Source: Chelonoidis abingdonii (lineage: Eukaryota > Chordata > Testudines > Testudinidae). Taken from it: a stretch of 64,000 nucleotides of DNA. Positions 1-12,869 of the stretch are shown piece by piece. The notes under the pieces were generated by a model, which saw nothing but the letters and a program-made list of their open reading frames with translations, was not told the origin of the DNA and searched no databases. Where the stretch lies: the NCBI RefSeq assembly GCF_003597395.2, contig NC_133774.1, positions 42,832,130-42,896,129 of the forward strand. Reading direction: 5' to 3'. The position numbers were made by a program, and so were the translations under genes. Numbering within the stretch: position 1 is the first letter of the stretch; each line of letters opens with the position of its first letter.

Positions 1-1154
<1,154 letters not shown>

Positions 1155-3263
1155 CTAAAGTAAAATTAAAGTAAAAAATGTATTAGACAATAATATTAAT
1201 ATAAAAAGGACATGGTTATATAACTTAAAAATAAAATGGTCTTAAACTACATTATGTTAGCTCACTCCTTTATTTTGTGGCTCTGATTCTGACACTTGCT
1301 TTATTGTTTCACAACTGGTATTCAGAGTGAAGTGTCTATTTTATAATCTTAGGCAGGCACAAAGTAACTTAAACAAAGTTAAGTGTTACAACAGTTTCCG
1401 TATAACTTTACATTCAGAATCATGTCACGGTTCACTTTGCAATCAAACCATCAGGTATCTCCTTATAAACACATACAAAAACCAACTGAAGAAACTAAAA
1501 CACAAAATCTTTTTGGTGACAGATTCAGGCTCAGCTGCCACAGCTGTTCTTAGGTATGCATTTAAGAGATCAAGAAACAGATTTATAACATCACATTCAA
1601 CACTCAATTGCAGTTTGAAGACCTACTATTGTTCACTGGCTACTTTGACAAAAAACATTTTACATCTCAGAATGAGACTGGACAAGGTTTAATCCCAATT
1701 CTAAGCATCTTCCAAACGTAAAGAATTTGGAATCACTATTTACATTTAACCTATTAACTTCTCACAATCAATTACTGAGCCCAGACATGTATTAAATAGT
1801 TTCTCATCTGAGGTGCTGTTGGTGATGTTGAAGACTGTTCTTCCTCCAAGGAAGTATTACAGGAACAACATAATTCACTGCTATTACTTACACTTTTTTG
1901 TCTATGCAAGATTTAGGTTCAAAATAACAAAGTCAACTAATCACTAACTTCTGAATTTAACATTGCAAGATGATCTTTTCTGAAATCTGTGTAAAATAGT
2001 ATAGTATAAGATAAATTATCTTTTATAGTTCTGCAACTACAAGATTTACAAGGTAAAGTTAAAACATTTGAAACAGATTAAGAATATTGTCTTTAAAATA
2101 GAACAGAAGAACTTGTTTGACAGAAATTTTTAACTGTTAATAAACATTACTGATTTTTATAAGCAGCCTCAGAGTTCATTTTTTTATATTTTTACTGGTC
2201 TACCTGTATTTCTAAGCCAGTTTGTGGTGTTCAGAAATCTGGAATGAATTCACTGTGAAAGGGGTTATATAAACAAGTACGGTAAAACATACTACATTAT
2301 TTGCATAATAACCAAAACTCTCAGTATATTGTAGTTCAAGTTCCTATCATAGAAACGCCATAGAATCATGACCTGGAAACTAAGCAAGAAGTTTCCTACA
2401 AGTTTAAAAATATTTTTAAGTACAATAAAATACTGAACATGGCATTGCCCTGTAATTTCTGCACTGTTTCCTTTGCAAATTACCCCTCCACCCTCTTCCA
2501 ATCTTTCCTTTAAGAAGCTCCCACATCTTTGTTTACAGCAAGCCTCTGCTATTCATGGAGGCACAACCATCAGGCTACAGCAGTGCCTTCTCTTTGCCCT
2601 ATGAAACTCCATTCAGCCATTGCTGAGAGTTTAACAGTTAAAATTTGGCACTTGTCTTCTCTAGCTTTCCTCAGGAAAATTCTGGCAGCCTGACAGAATA
2701 ATAAACAAATATTCTAAGGCTGGGCTCATGTTGCTGCCAAAACAGCAGCAGACACTGTACCAGGAGCTGCCAGAGTATTTGTAGCAGTGGGGAGGAGAAA
2801 GAGTTGGGCTGAGGTCCCCGCATATCAGGACCCAGAACATGCCCCTCCCTGAGGGCAATACATGTAGCAGGAACAGGGCCAGGATCACATCCTGTAAACA
2901 TCACATCCCCCAGGCTCAGCACTTGGACCCAGAAGCTGATTTCCTCACTCTCTGGAGATGCCACATGAAGTCAGATCCCCCTGGAACTCCTCAAGGGGTG
3001 GGAGAAAGAAAGATAGGGAGGCCTGACTCCCCCCAACAACTTCCTGGAATCAACACATGGCTCAAGCAGCCTATCCTTTTTTTTTCTCCTGTGGGCATCA
3101 CATGGAAGAAGAGCACATTTAACTCCTAGGACAGAGGAAAGAGAGAGAAGCGGGCCAAGCTAGGCTCTCCACACCCACTGACGGCCTCTAGGACCCAGCA
3201 TCTGGACCTATCTCTGCCCCACACCCCAGGCTAACAGCCTTTGCCTGGCAACAGCTAACAGAG
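1155..3263. other. Intron without recognisable features
   Basis: AT-rich to 2640, then moderately GC-rich from 2700 to 3250. An open stretch at 1327-1692 (121 codons) shows no domain, codon bias or splice context and is taken as chance. No repeat end could be defined. Confidence 0.5.
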
Positions 3264-4928
3264 GGCTGGTCTATACTATAACTGTAAGTCAATCTAAGTT
3301 ATGTTACTTCAGTTCCATAACTTACGTAACTTAGGTTACGTCTACACTACAGGATTATTCCAATTTTACATAAACCGGTTTTGTAAAACAGATTGTATAA
3401 AGTCGAGTGCAAGTGGCCACACAAAGCACAATAATTCGGTGGTGTGCGTCCATGTACCAAGGTTAGCGTTGATTTCTGAAGCGTTGCACTGTGGGTAGCT
3501 ATCCCGTAGCTATCCCATAGTTCCCGCATTGAAGAGCCAGCATCCCACTGCTATGATAGTCCAGGCAGTACAGGAATCTTTTCTTTACATGAAAGGGGGA
3601 GGGGCTGATGGAGCTCAGCCCCCCATTGCTATGATGGAGGTACGGTTACCAGCCCTATGCATGTGGGATTCGTTTTGACCATCTGCGGGAATAACTTGGA
3701 GTCATTCCTATTTTTATCCAGGTGGTCCCGGCTGACCTCGCTGAGGCCAGCCAGGGCACTCACAGGATTGATGACCCAAGGATGGCTAACTGTCCTTCTG
3801 CACTTGTCCGTCTGCCACCAGGGAGGGAGGGGAAAGGATGCTGCTGTTCAGTGCCAAGCACCGCGTCTATCATGCAATGCAGTAGACTACCGGTGACACT
3901 GAAAAAAAGTCAAGAAATGATTTTTTCCCTTTCTTTACGGGGAGGGACAGGGGGTAAATTGACAAAGAATATACCCTGAACCATCGGCAATGTGTTTGAC
4001 CCTACAGGGATTGGCGAGCTCAGCCAAGATTGCAAATACTTTTCGGAGACTGTTGTGATAGATGGAGTCCTCAGTCCCCCTCCCTCCTCGATGAGCGTCC
4101 AAATTTGATTTCTTTTGGGCTTCCGTTACGCTTGTCACGCATCACTGTGCTGTTGGACTCTGTATCTAGCCTGGAGATTTTTTTTTCAATGCTTTGCATT
4201 TTGTCTTCTGTAACGGAGCTCTGATCTTAGAACAGATTTGTCTCCCCATACAACGATCAGATCCAGTATCTCCCATACCGGTCCATGCTGGAGCTCTTTT
4301 TGGATTTGGACTGCTCGCAACCGTGCTGTCGAGCTCCACGCTGGGCAAACAAGGAAATGAATTCGAAGTTTGTGGGGCTTCCTGTCTATCTGAGCCAGTC
4401 TCTGAGTTCAGATTGCTTTCCAGCAGCGTCACAGTATGCCACTGTGGGATACTGCCGGAAGCCAATACGCTTGATTGTGGCCACAACCTAACCCATAAAT
4501 CCGACATGTGCATACGATTTTCAGACTACTCCTCTCGTCGGGGAGGAGTTACAGAAAATCGGTTAAGAGCCCTTTAATTCTTTGGCTTTCCGTTACGCTT
4601 GTCACACAGCACTGCCTTTATATCGATATAAAGGGCCTCATTGTGTGGACGGGTGCAGGGTTAAATCAGTTTAACACTACTAAAATCGGTTTAAACGCGT
4701 AGTGTAGACCAGGCCATAGAATGACTTACAGCCATGCCTACACTGCTCTGTGTTGATGGGAGACACTCTCCTGCTCACATATCTTATTCTTCTTGGGGAA
4801 CACGGAGTGCAGAAGTTGACAGGGGAGCACTCTGCCATCGACTTAGCGGGTCTTCACCAGACCTGCTCAATCAACAAAGCTGCATCGATTGCAGCAGTAT
4901 AGATCTAGCTGTAAGTATAGACATGTCC
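3264..4928. mobile_element. PIF/Harbinger-like MITE split by a second element
   Basis: The outer element is in two pieces, 3264-3333 and 4716-4928. Its left end is ggctggtctatactataact; its right end, read in reverse complement, is ggacatgtctatacttacag, giving matching inverted ends around GTCTATACT. Removing the inner element (3334-4715) leaves about 283 bp, the size of a typical turtle MITE. The interior is rich in GTCGAC-like motifs (tcgacttagcgg, catcgattgcag). Confidence 0.5.
3334..4715 (-). mobile_element. PIF/Harbinger-like DNA transposon relic, nested
   Basis: A 1,382-bp element with ends ggttacgtctacactac and gtagtgtagaccaggcc, sharing GTCTACACTAC as inverted ends. It is flanked by tta (3331-3333) and ata (4716-4718), which suits the 3-bp TWA target duplication of PIF/Harbinger. 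On the minus strand near 4166-4330 a decayed frame reads NPKRAPAWT and, after a gap, GRQICSKIRA. This resembles the start of a Myb/SANT-like (trihelix) domain, the accessory protein known from Harbinger elements. No transposase is recognisable. The family call is inferred. Confidence 0.5.
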
Positions 4929-5712
4929 ATAGTTAGACCTGCTTTTCAAGTGATAGAAGTGGGTGCTATGATGCTGAATATTGAGGATTCAAAACCCTGC
5001 TCAAGATGGAGAAATTGTTACAGTTGTGCATAATAGAATTTCTTTTATCTTTTTCCTTAAAAGACTATTTAGGAAATTACATACAAAAAAACTTGTTAAA
5101 ACAATGGCATCTAGGGTGCAAAATCAAGCACTTAAGTTAGGAAATGATAATTTTACAGTTGCCTGTGCAGCCTTAATTCTGCCTCTGCATATACATTGTG
5201 ATAATATCTTACATATTACTTTTTCCACATATCCCACCTAATTTAGTGCACAGGGCAGAAACATGAGAGGGCATATTATGACTACATGGTCAACAGTAAA
5301 TCTGACATTTCCAAACTTTAGCGTGCTTGATTTTGCACACTAAATGATGTCATTTTAACAGGTTATTTGTAAGCAATAATTATACATATATATATCTGGT
5401 TTATCTCTAAAGATAGAAAAACACATCACCTGAAAAGTACTATCCCAAACTTTGAGGGGAAGTGAGAGAGAATTATATGAATGATAAATTGAAAAAACTT
5501 GTACATAAAATTGCCATTCTTTAAAAAACATCATTCTGATAGGATTTCCCAACTAAAACGCAGAGGCTGACTTCAACTCTACAGTCATCAGCTGTGCTGG
5601 ATTGACTTGGATGCAAACAGAGTGGGTATTGATCTGGATGCAAACAGAGCTCCTTCAGCTCTGACCTGCATCAACATTAGTACAGCTGCACAATGAATAA
5701 ATGATTGACAGA
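4929..5712. other. Intron without recognisable features
   Basis: AT-rich sequence with no repeat ends or exon-like frames that I could support. Confidence 0.5.
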
Positions 5713-5800
5713 TTCATAGATTCTAAGGCCAGAAGAGATCATTGTAATCATCTAGTTAACACAGGCTATAGAACTTCCCCTATGATATTGTCATCTGTGA
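5713..5800 (-). mobile_element. CR1 LINE 3' end fragment
   Basis: Reads gattcatagattctaaggc, then agaagagatcatt and aatcatctagtt, the inverted 3' terminus of a turtle CR1 (minus-strand orientation). Heavily 5' truncated, as is usual for CR1. Confidence 0.65.
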
Positions 5801-8800
5801 GGTCACCTCAGTTACAAACCTAAATGACTGGAGTAATTTACTCACCATATACTGCCACACTTAGAACCTCTGAGTTGTTCTCCAAATATTGCACTTGGAC
5901 AAGGGTAGCTGGAGACTTCAGTACAATACAGAGAAGCCCAGAGTCAGTCCTTGATAGTGCTATAATGAAGCCCAGCTCTCTTTGTGTGTTTTCTAGTTTT
6001 TGGTACTGTTGCAATTGTAATGCCTGATTGCTAAAGGAGTAAGAGCTCAATAACATTGATTTTATGTACTGACAGAACAAAGGTGTCAAAGCCACGATAT
6101 ACTCTGAAGACTTTTGCTTTGATGATGCAGACCACTTCAATATAACTGCTAAGAGAGATCTGCTAGCCTTGAAGAGGTGAATGGATCTGTTTCAACATGG
6201 GCATTTGCTGTCAGTGAATGTAACCAGGTCAAGGGACTCATCTCAGGATCCTGCTTTGAGGTTGAATCCTCTTAAATACTCTTGATAGGTGAAGGCTGGA
6301 TTTAGACTCTTCAGGTGCTCGCCTTCAAGCTCAGTGATGCTGAGCGATGACATGATACCTGCATCTTGCCGTACTCTAAAGCACAATATATAGGGACAAC
6401 GGAACAGGAGGGGCCAAGTGGCCATGGTCCTCCCCCTTTTTGAAAGGGGCATTGCCCCTGCCTCTACTCTTCCCCCTGAGGCCCTACTCCCCTCCCCCCC
6501 CCAGCCAGGACAGCAGCTGTGGAGCTGCAGACCCCTCTACCTGCCTGTGGTAGGGAGGCCAAGAGCAACCCCCATCCTGTGTCCCCATACTGAGCCCCCC
6601 GCCCAGGGCAGGTGGAGGGTCCATGGCTCCCCACAGATGTCCAGGCGGCTCTTGCCATGGCCAGGCTGCAGCTCCAAGACCTGTCCCCTAGCCCTTTCTT
6701 CCTGTCCATGATTGCCACAAACAGCTGTGAAAACAAGCAGAACTCTTTGGACCAGTTGAAGTAGAAAGCCAACGCTGTTCTTCTGTCCAGAGTGTGCAGT
6801 TGCTACTCATCTTTATTCAAGTAAGGCTTCGGGAAGAATTGTTACATGGATTCTATTTCTCATAGCACTTTATAAATGAATTTTTGATTAAAAGTCCTGA
6901 GGCTTAGGGAAATATGTATATTTTATATCAGTTACTGAGATGGTTGGTGATAGGAAAATTTTCTTTCTATCACCTTTTTGTTTTCAGTACTCATTAGCTC
7001 TTTTCTGCGGATCTCAATGTTTCTATTAGGAGATGTCTTCTCAAGTGAAAAGTCAAATACTGTTTTGAAAGCCTTTAAGGAATATGCCTAGTAGGAGTTG
7101 AGTATGCTGATTTCAAAGAATGAAAATGGTCAATGGCAGGAGCATTACTTCATTTCTGAGTGAAAAATGAAGTGTAAGAAGCTTTTTTTCGGTTTATGAA
7201 TACTAGGAACTTTAAGGAGTAATACTTTTTTAAATTACTTGAGGAGTAATGAATGCTGACACTACACAAAATCCCAACAGAAAGGAAAGGGTACAAACAA
7301 ATTTTTCATACAAATGATGACCGTTTTGCAGACTCTTAATGTTTACATTAATCAAACATTCTTGGCCTTTCGAAAACTGACTAGCAATAAGGTCCATCAT
7401 AAATCTTGAAACAATCTCCAATCTCAGCAATTTTTGATTTTTTTTAAACCTTAAAGAAATTATTATATAACAAAAGGGTAACACTAATTATCAGAGTTCT
7501 AGTGCAATTTAAATTGCTGCAAGACTGAATGAACTTATATCCTCCTTATGGTAATAGCATTAGAATATTTCTACTTTCATTTGCATTGAAAACAGAACTG
7601 AACTAAGAATTTTTCAGGACATAAACTTAAACTGTTCAACATCTTCCCCATCAGAAGATCCCCCTGAAAAATCTTACCTGGTGTAGAGATATAAGGGGAT
7701 TCTATTAAAAATTTTTAAAAGAGATTGTCAACTTCCAGTTATCATTACAGATCATCACAGTAATAATAATAAAGAGACTGTGCCTTCTTATGTGGATTCC
7801 AGATTTATATTCTAGATGTACTGAAGACTGTAGTCTGAATAGCAGAGTTACTTTATTACACCACATACTTCTGAAGATGCCAATGAGAAAAGGAGAGAAT
7901 TTAATGAAGACTGACTACTTCATCCCATTGACCACTTAAACTGAGACTTTAATATGGTGAAAAGATGCCATGAAACACAAGATTTAGCTATAAAAAGTTT
8001 GGTAAAAGAGTGTTTAACTGCAAAGAGCAATGAAGATAGGTAGAAATAAAAGCTTAAAGAATGCCAGACTTTTTACCAGTGGCATTCTAGCCAATGAATA
8101 TCAGTGGACTAAATTCTGAGATCAAAAGTAAACTAAAGTTGGGCCTGAATTTGCATTGTGAAAGAAGCAAAAGACATTCCAGACTGAAGTTCTAAGTGCA
8201 ACTGAAGAGTACGAATGAAATGGCCAAGATATTGGATAAATGAAGAGATAGGGAGCTGAAATTAGGATAGAGAAAAAGCAACAGAAGTATAAAAGTATTA
8301 AGATTAAGGAAAGAGAGAGAAATATAAAAGCAGAAATCAGGAAAGAAGAATATGATCAGAAATATGAGTAAAAAATGGAAAGCAGTAAGGATTTAGAAAA
8401 AAACCTATATGCAATCCATCTCTGAGTTAGAAAAGGCAAAAAGAATGAAATCAAGAATTATACAAAGTAAAAATTGTTATGAGAAAATGATTATGATGAG
8501 TCACCAGGGACATTACAGCAGCCAGAAGAAAAAAGAAAGAAAAAGGAACAAAAAAGTCAGTCAGCAAATTCCTCAAAGATACAACAGGCAGATAATAAAG
8601 AATGAGTGTAAGAAAGCTGAAAATCACTGAATGGTCCTGTTTTCAAATTAAATTGGGGTGCGGGGAGAATGGGACCAGAGTGGAAAAGAGAGAGGCACAG
8701 AGAAGAATCAAGGGAAAAATCCATGTCACACAATACAATTAAGGCATGTTAAACCATAGTACACAGAGGTTAGTATAGTGAAATCTGCACAGGAGGACAC

Positions 8801-9159
8801 TTGTTAGACAATTAGTCTTAAGAAATCACCCTAACGTATGCCCAAATGTATTGAGTCCATTCTGCTCCACCTTTATTAATGACAACCTCCATTAAGCATT
8901 GAATTTTTGTTGGTCTCTCCCAATATTTACTTAAGACAGGTATTACTATATTTACCTCTCCGCTTAATAAAACGTAATATGTATTTCAAAAAGTAATTAT
9001 ATAAATTGTTCTAATCATTCAAATTTGGACTAAAATTTTAGCCAACCTCATAAAATGACAGTAGTTTTTTCCTTTAAAACTAAAATTCAAAAAAAGACAA
9101 GAAATTAGTATTAGATATGTGCTTTGTACGCTTTTAAGTCCAGCACCAAAAGATTATCT
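5801..9159. other. Intron, mostly unique, with GC-rich and purine-rich patches
   Basis: 6405-6720 is GC-rich (C-run near 6490) and may be part of an old DNA element, but no ends were found. 8200-8720 is strongly purine-rich (A/G), which opens frames such as 8409-8630 without protein likeness. The remainder is AT-rich and unassigned. Confidence 0.45.
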
Positions 9160-9715
9160 GGGCATTCATGTGTCAGCTCCTACTTGTCTTGAATGCAGGT
9201 CCAAGGGGGTCTGGAGTTATCACACACCAATCCTACCCCCAGCAGCTCACAGATAGCATGTGGGAGTGGGCCCATGAAGCCCAACTGCCCACAAACCCTC
9301 AAACCACCATTATGATTGGGAGAGCTCCAAGGTTCCTGACTGGGCTGCAGCCCCTATTTAAGCCAGAGGAAGAATAAGAATTTGTCTGTAAAACTTGAGC
9401 TTTACCCTGCCATAGACTGCTGGTCTAGTGTTTACCTCTTCCTGCTATATGATCCTGACCACCTCGTATCCTGACTCTGGGAAACTGCATCCTGGTTCCT
9501 GTCTTCTGGTTCCATCACCCAATCCTGACCTCTCAGTATTCTCACTCTTGGTAACTGACTCTTGATCTCTGCCCTCTAGTTTGTCTCTTGAGTCTGATCT
9601 CCTGGCATGCTAACCCAGCCTGATAGCTAGTAATTGGCTCCTGGCCCCTGGGCCTGTGCCTTATGCTAACCCCTAGGCCAGGCTGTCCATGACCCTGCCC
9701 TGACACTACTGCCAA
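9160..9715 (+). repeat. LTR-like noncoding repeat, CCTGAC-rich
   Basis: A GC-richer block between AT-rich flanks. It holds a possible TATA signal (ctatttaagcc near 9354) followed by reiterated tcctgac/ctctgg motifs from 9440 to 9700. This layout resembles the LTR and leader of turtle gypsy-type elements. No TG...CA ends or target duplication were found, so the class is a guess. Confidence 0.3.
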
Positions 9716-9729
9716 TGGATTCATTAGAA

Positions 9730-10160
9730 CACCAGTGCAGGGGAAACAGAAATCAATAAATATAAACGAGAGGTTATGAAGTGTAGAAAACTGATATGGG
9801 AATCTAAAAGTATCAGGGGAAAATCCAAGGGTAGTAGCACTTAGGACATTAAAGAGTTTTTAAATAATATATTAGGAACAAAAGAAATTGTAGCAATTGG
9901 ATAGGCTTATTGCTAGATGTAGGTGGTAAAATTATTAATAATGATGATGCAGAAAGGGAAGAAGTGTTTAAATATTCAATAAATATTTTTGTTCTGTATT
10001 TGGAAAGAGGCAAGATTCTTGAGGATGATGAAATACATTCAAGTCCACTGGTAACTAAGGAGCACGTTAAACATCTCCTGGGGATAAAAAAAAGTTTAAA
10101 TCAGCAGGTATGGCTAACATGCATGCAAGAGTTCTAAAAGAGTTAGCTAGGTCTCCCATA
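9730..10160 (+). pseudogene. CR1-like LINE ORF2 relic
   Basis: Around 9950-10135 the plus strand reads VFKYSINIFVLYL, then SPLVTKEHVKHLLGIKKS and, after a frameshift, ANMHARVLKELA. This order matches the stretch between endonuclease and reverse transcriptase of CR1-type LINEs (EEVxxxL...KSxGPDGxHxRVLKEL). Frameshifts and stops make it dead. No 3' end is recognisable before the LTR-like unit at 10459. Confidence 0.55.
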
Positions 10161-10659
10161 TCCAACATGAGTGGCCTAACCACTGGACTACAGAGTCAGT
10201 CTTGTTCTTTTGCATGGAACAAATGAACTCAGTTTTGTCCTGCTGTGAAACAGAAAAGTTTTCAAAATAATAAAATTTTTCACAGGATGGGAGAACTGTT
10301 CCCCACCCAGCTGCAAAACTATAGTACAAGGATTAAGAAGATAACCCAGAATCACATAAGGTTCCAAGTGATGATATTGAGGAGGCTTCAGAAGCATACA
10401 AAAGAATTACAGAAGTCTTCAAGAGGCCACAAGATTAACTATTAAATTGTTTGATGTGTGTGACGAGGGAAGCCGGGGCTCGACCCTCCCTGTGGAGGAG
10501 GGGAGCCACACCGGCCTCGTCCTGTTCTCACCGGGTCCTGTCCTTCGGGTCCACGGTCCACTGTCTGGGGCATTCCGGTCCCTGTGGAGTGGACTGGACA
10601 CGGCAGAGTCAGTGGGGCCCTGCCTTGGACGCAGGTGGCACCAAACACAGTGCACTAGG

Positions 10660-11815
10660 CTCTGGCCCTGTGGGACAGGCAGAGCAACAAACAGTCAGAG
10701 GGAGAGAGCTCTGCCCTTTGGGGCAGGGCAGAGCAAACAAACAGTCAGAGGAGGGAGCTCTGGCCTTTGGGGCAGGGCAAGCAACAAACAGTTAGGGGGC
10801 TCTGGCCCTTTGGAGCAGGCAGAGCAACACACAGTCAGGGGCTCTGGCCCTTTGGAGAGGGCAGAGCAACAAACAGTCGAGGGCTCTGGCCCTTTGGGGC
10901 AGGGCAGAGCAACAACAGTCAGAGGGCTCTGCCCTTTGGGGCAGGGCAGAGCAACAAACCAGTCCGAGAGCTCTGGCCCTTTGGGGCAAGGCCGAACAAC
11001 ACACCAGTCAGAGGGCTCTGGCCCTTTGGGGCAGGGCCGAGCAACACACAGTCAGAGGGCTCTGGCCCTTTGGGGCAGGGCCGAGCAACACACAGTCAGA
11101 GGGCTCTGGCCCTTTGGGGCAGGGCCGAGCAACACCACAGTCGAGGGCTCTGGCCCTTTGGGGCAGGGCCGAGCAACACACAGTCAGAGGGCTCTGGCCC
11201 TTTGGGCAGGGCAGGCAACACACAGTCAGGGGCTCTGGCCTTGGGGCAGCAGAGCAACACACAGTTAGGGGGCTCTGGCCTTGCAGCAGCAACACACAGT
11301 CAGGGGCTCTGGCCCTTTGGGCAGGGCAGAGCAACACACCAGTCAGGGGGCTCTGGCCCTTTGGGGCAGGGCAGAGCAACACACAGTCAGGGGCTCTGGC
11401 CCTTTTGGGGCGGGCAGAGCAACACACAGTCAGGGGGCTCTGGCCCTTTGGGGCAGGGCAGAGCAAACACAGTTAGGGGCTCTGGCCCTTTGGGGCAGGC
11501 GGGGAACACACAGTCAGAGGCTCTGGCCCTTTGGGGCAGGCAGAGCAACACACAGTTAGGGGCTCTGGCCTTTGGGGCAGGGCAGAGAACACCACAGTTA
11601 GGGGGCTCTGGCCCTTTGGGGCAGGGCAGAGCAACACACAGTTAGGGGCTCTGGCCCTTTGGGCAGGCAGAGCAACAACAGTCAGAGAGCTCTGGCCCTT
11701 TGGGCAGGGCAGAGCAACAAACGTCAGGGGGCTCTGGCCCTTTGGGGCAGGGGCAGAGCAACACACAGTTAGGGGGCTATGGCCCTTTGGGCAGGGCAGA
11801 CAACAAACAAATAGT
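10660..11815. repeat. 44-nt minisatellite, about 27 copies
   Basis: Tandem units of the form gggctctggccctttggggc + agggcagagcaacacacagt + caga; most units are 40-46 nt because of small indels. I count 27 by eye. Copies near 10980-11170 share a gccgagcaacac variant and look like a recent local expansion. Because 44 is not a multiple of three, each unit shifts frame, so both strands show long open frames (up to 292 codons) that cycle through three 14-15-residue motifs. These are not genes. Confidence 0.9.
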
Positions 11816-12394
11816 AGCTGTGGGGCGAAGGGGGAACTGCCACCCGGCTATGGGTGGCGAGGGGAACCAGGCCACCCACTCCTCTGCGTTCCAGCCCGGG
11901 GCCTAGTAGCGGCCGTCGCCGCTAGTGGCAGTCAGTGGGGATCCAGCCCGAAACACACTGACAGAGTGCTCGGGGGGATCCTAACCGAAACCACTTGACA
12001 GCGCGGTCAGTGGGGATCCTGACCGACACACGCGGTCATCGGCTCGGGGCCTTCTGCAGCTTGACTGTGGTCAGCCGCCCCCGGGCTACTTTCCATTCCC
12101 CCTTCGCGGCCTACCTGGTCCGCCGGGTCGTCGACCGTCATGGGCTCCTCCCAGTCCGGGTCAGGGGGTAGATCCGGTAGTACCTCTGGGTAGCCGGGCC
12201 AGGTCTGGTCCGGAGGCTCCTCCAGGCCTTAGTTGGGGCTGGGAAGCGGTGGTAGTTCCCGCAGCTCAGGTCGTGGTTGCTGCGGGTCGGTCCGGCAAGG
12301 CCTGGTCCCGGTCTCGGAGCTCGGCAGCCTCCCAGCGACAGGGTCGTCCGGCCCGTCTGCTCTCGCTGGCTGCTGAGCTCCATCTGAAGGCCGG

Positions 12395-12412
12395 CGCCCG
12401 GCTTTTATACTT
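12395..12412 (-). promoter_or_regulatory. TATA-type promoter of the LTR-like unit
   Basis: The minus strand reads gaagtataaaagccgggcgc; it lies in CpG-dense sequence with GC boxes just upstream (gccccgcccc, near 12431-12445). This is the layout of an LTR promoter. Activity cannot be judged from sequence. Confidence 0.55.
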
Positions 12413-12727
12413 CCGGGTCGCCGCCTGACCCTTTGAGGGGCGGGGCTTCTGCCCGGAAGTTCCGCCCTGGGGGAAGATGGACGGGGCTCAACCCTCCCTG
12501 TGGAGGAGGGGAGCCACACAGCCTCGCTACAATGTGATATCTCAATGGAAAGATACAATGAGAAAAATTCATATTCCCCACACATTGTATTAGAAGTATT
12601 AAAGAAGAACCCTATCAGTAAAGGGATCTAGTTTCAGCTATTTTATATAGTTACCTACAATTAAAAGATTACATTAAGCTTTTTCTGAGTTTAGTTCTGT
12701 ATGCTCTCAGATCCAGAACAATTCCAG

Positions 12728-12834
12728 TTAGACTGTAAACCTAACTAGATTGGGGCAAGGACTGTCTACTGCTCTATCGAGCACATTGGAGCTCCATTCT
12801 TGGTTGGACCTACTAGGCACTAGTGTAAGAAACA
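12728..12834 (+). repeat. SINE tail fragment (L2/MIR-type end)
   Basis: Reads tagactgtaaacctaactag, then ggggcaaggactgtct, and ends ctactaggcactagtgtaag. This is the common sauropsid repeat tail with the GGGGCAGGGACTGTCT core. It lies just left of the DIRS element's 3' end. Confidence 0.45.
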
Positions 12835-12869
12835 AAGAATTACCTATCTTTCTGTGATGATTTTTCTAT

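Larger units (their letters stand above)
10459..12531 (-). mobile_element. CpG-rich LTR-like unit carrying a 44-nt minisatellite
   Basis: A 2,073-bp insertion flanked by perfect 5-bp duplications atgtg (10454-10458 and 12532-12536). On the minus strand it begins TGTAGCGAGG and ends CCTCGTCACA, the TG...CA form of LTR elements. A direct repeat of about 46 bp sits near both ends (10474-10519 and 12482-12527). The right part, 11820-12480, is GC- and CpG-dense and holds a TATA box on the minus strand (gtataaaagc, 12401-12410), with a GC-rich promoter upstream and a leader downstream. The middle is the tandem array described separately. No gag or pol frame is present, so it is either a large solo LTR or a non-autonomous LTR derivative. 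The transcription direction equals that of ADAMTS6. Confidence 0.6.

Noticed and set aside
1327..1692. 121-codon plus-strand frame
   Set aside because: AT-rich intron, low-complexity composition, no domain, lies antisense within the ADAMTS6 intron.
8409..8630. Lys-rich 73-codon frame
   Set aside because: Product of a purine-rich tract; composition explains the open frame.
10447..11998. Open frames of 273, 292, 155 and 152 codons on both strands
   Set aside because: All arise from the 44-nt tandem repeat and rotate through its frames; no start context, domain or splice signal.
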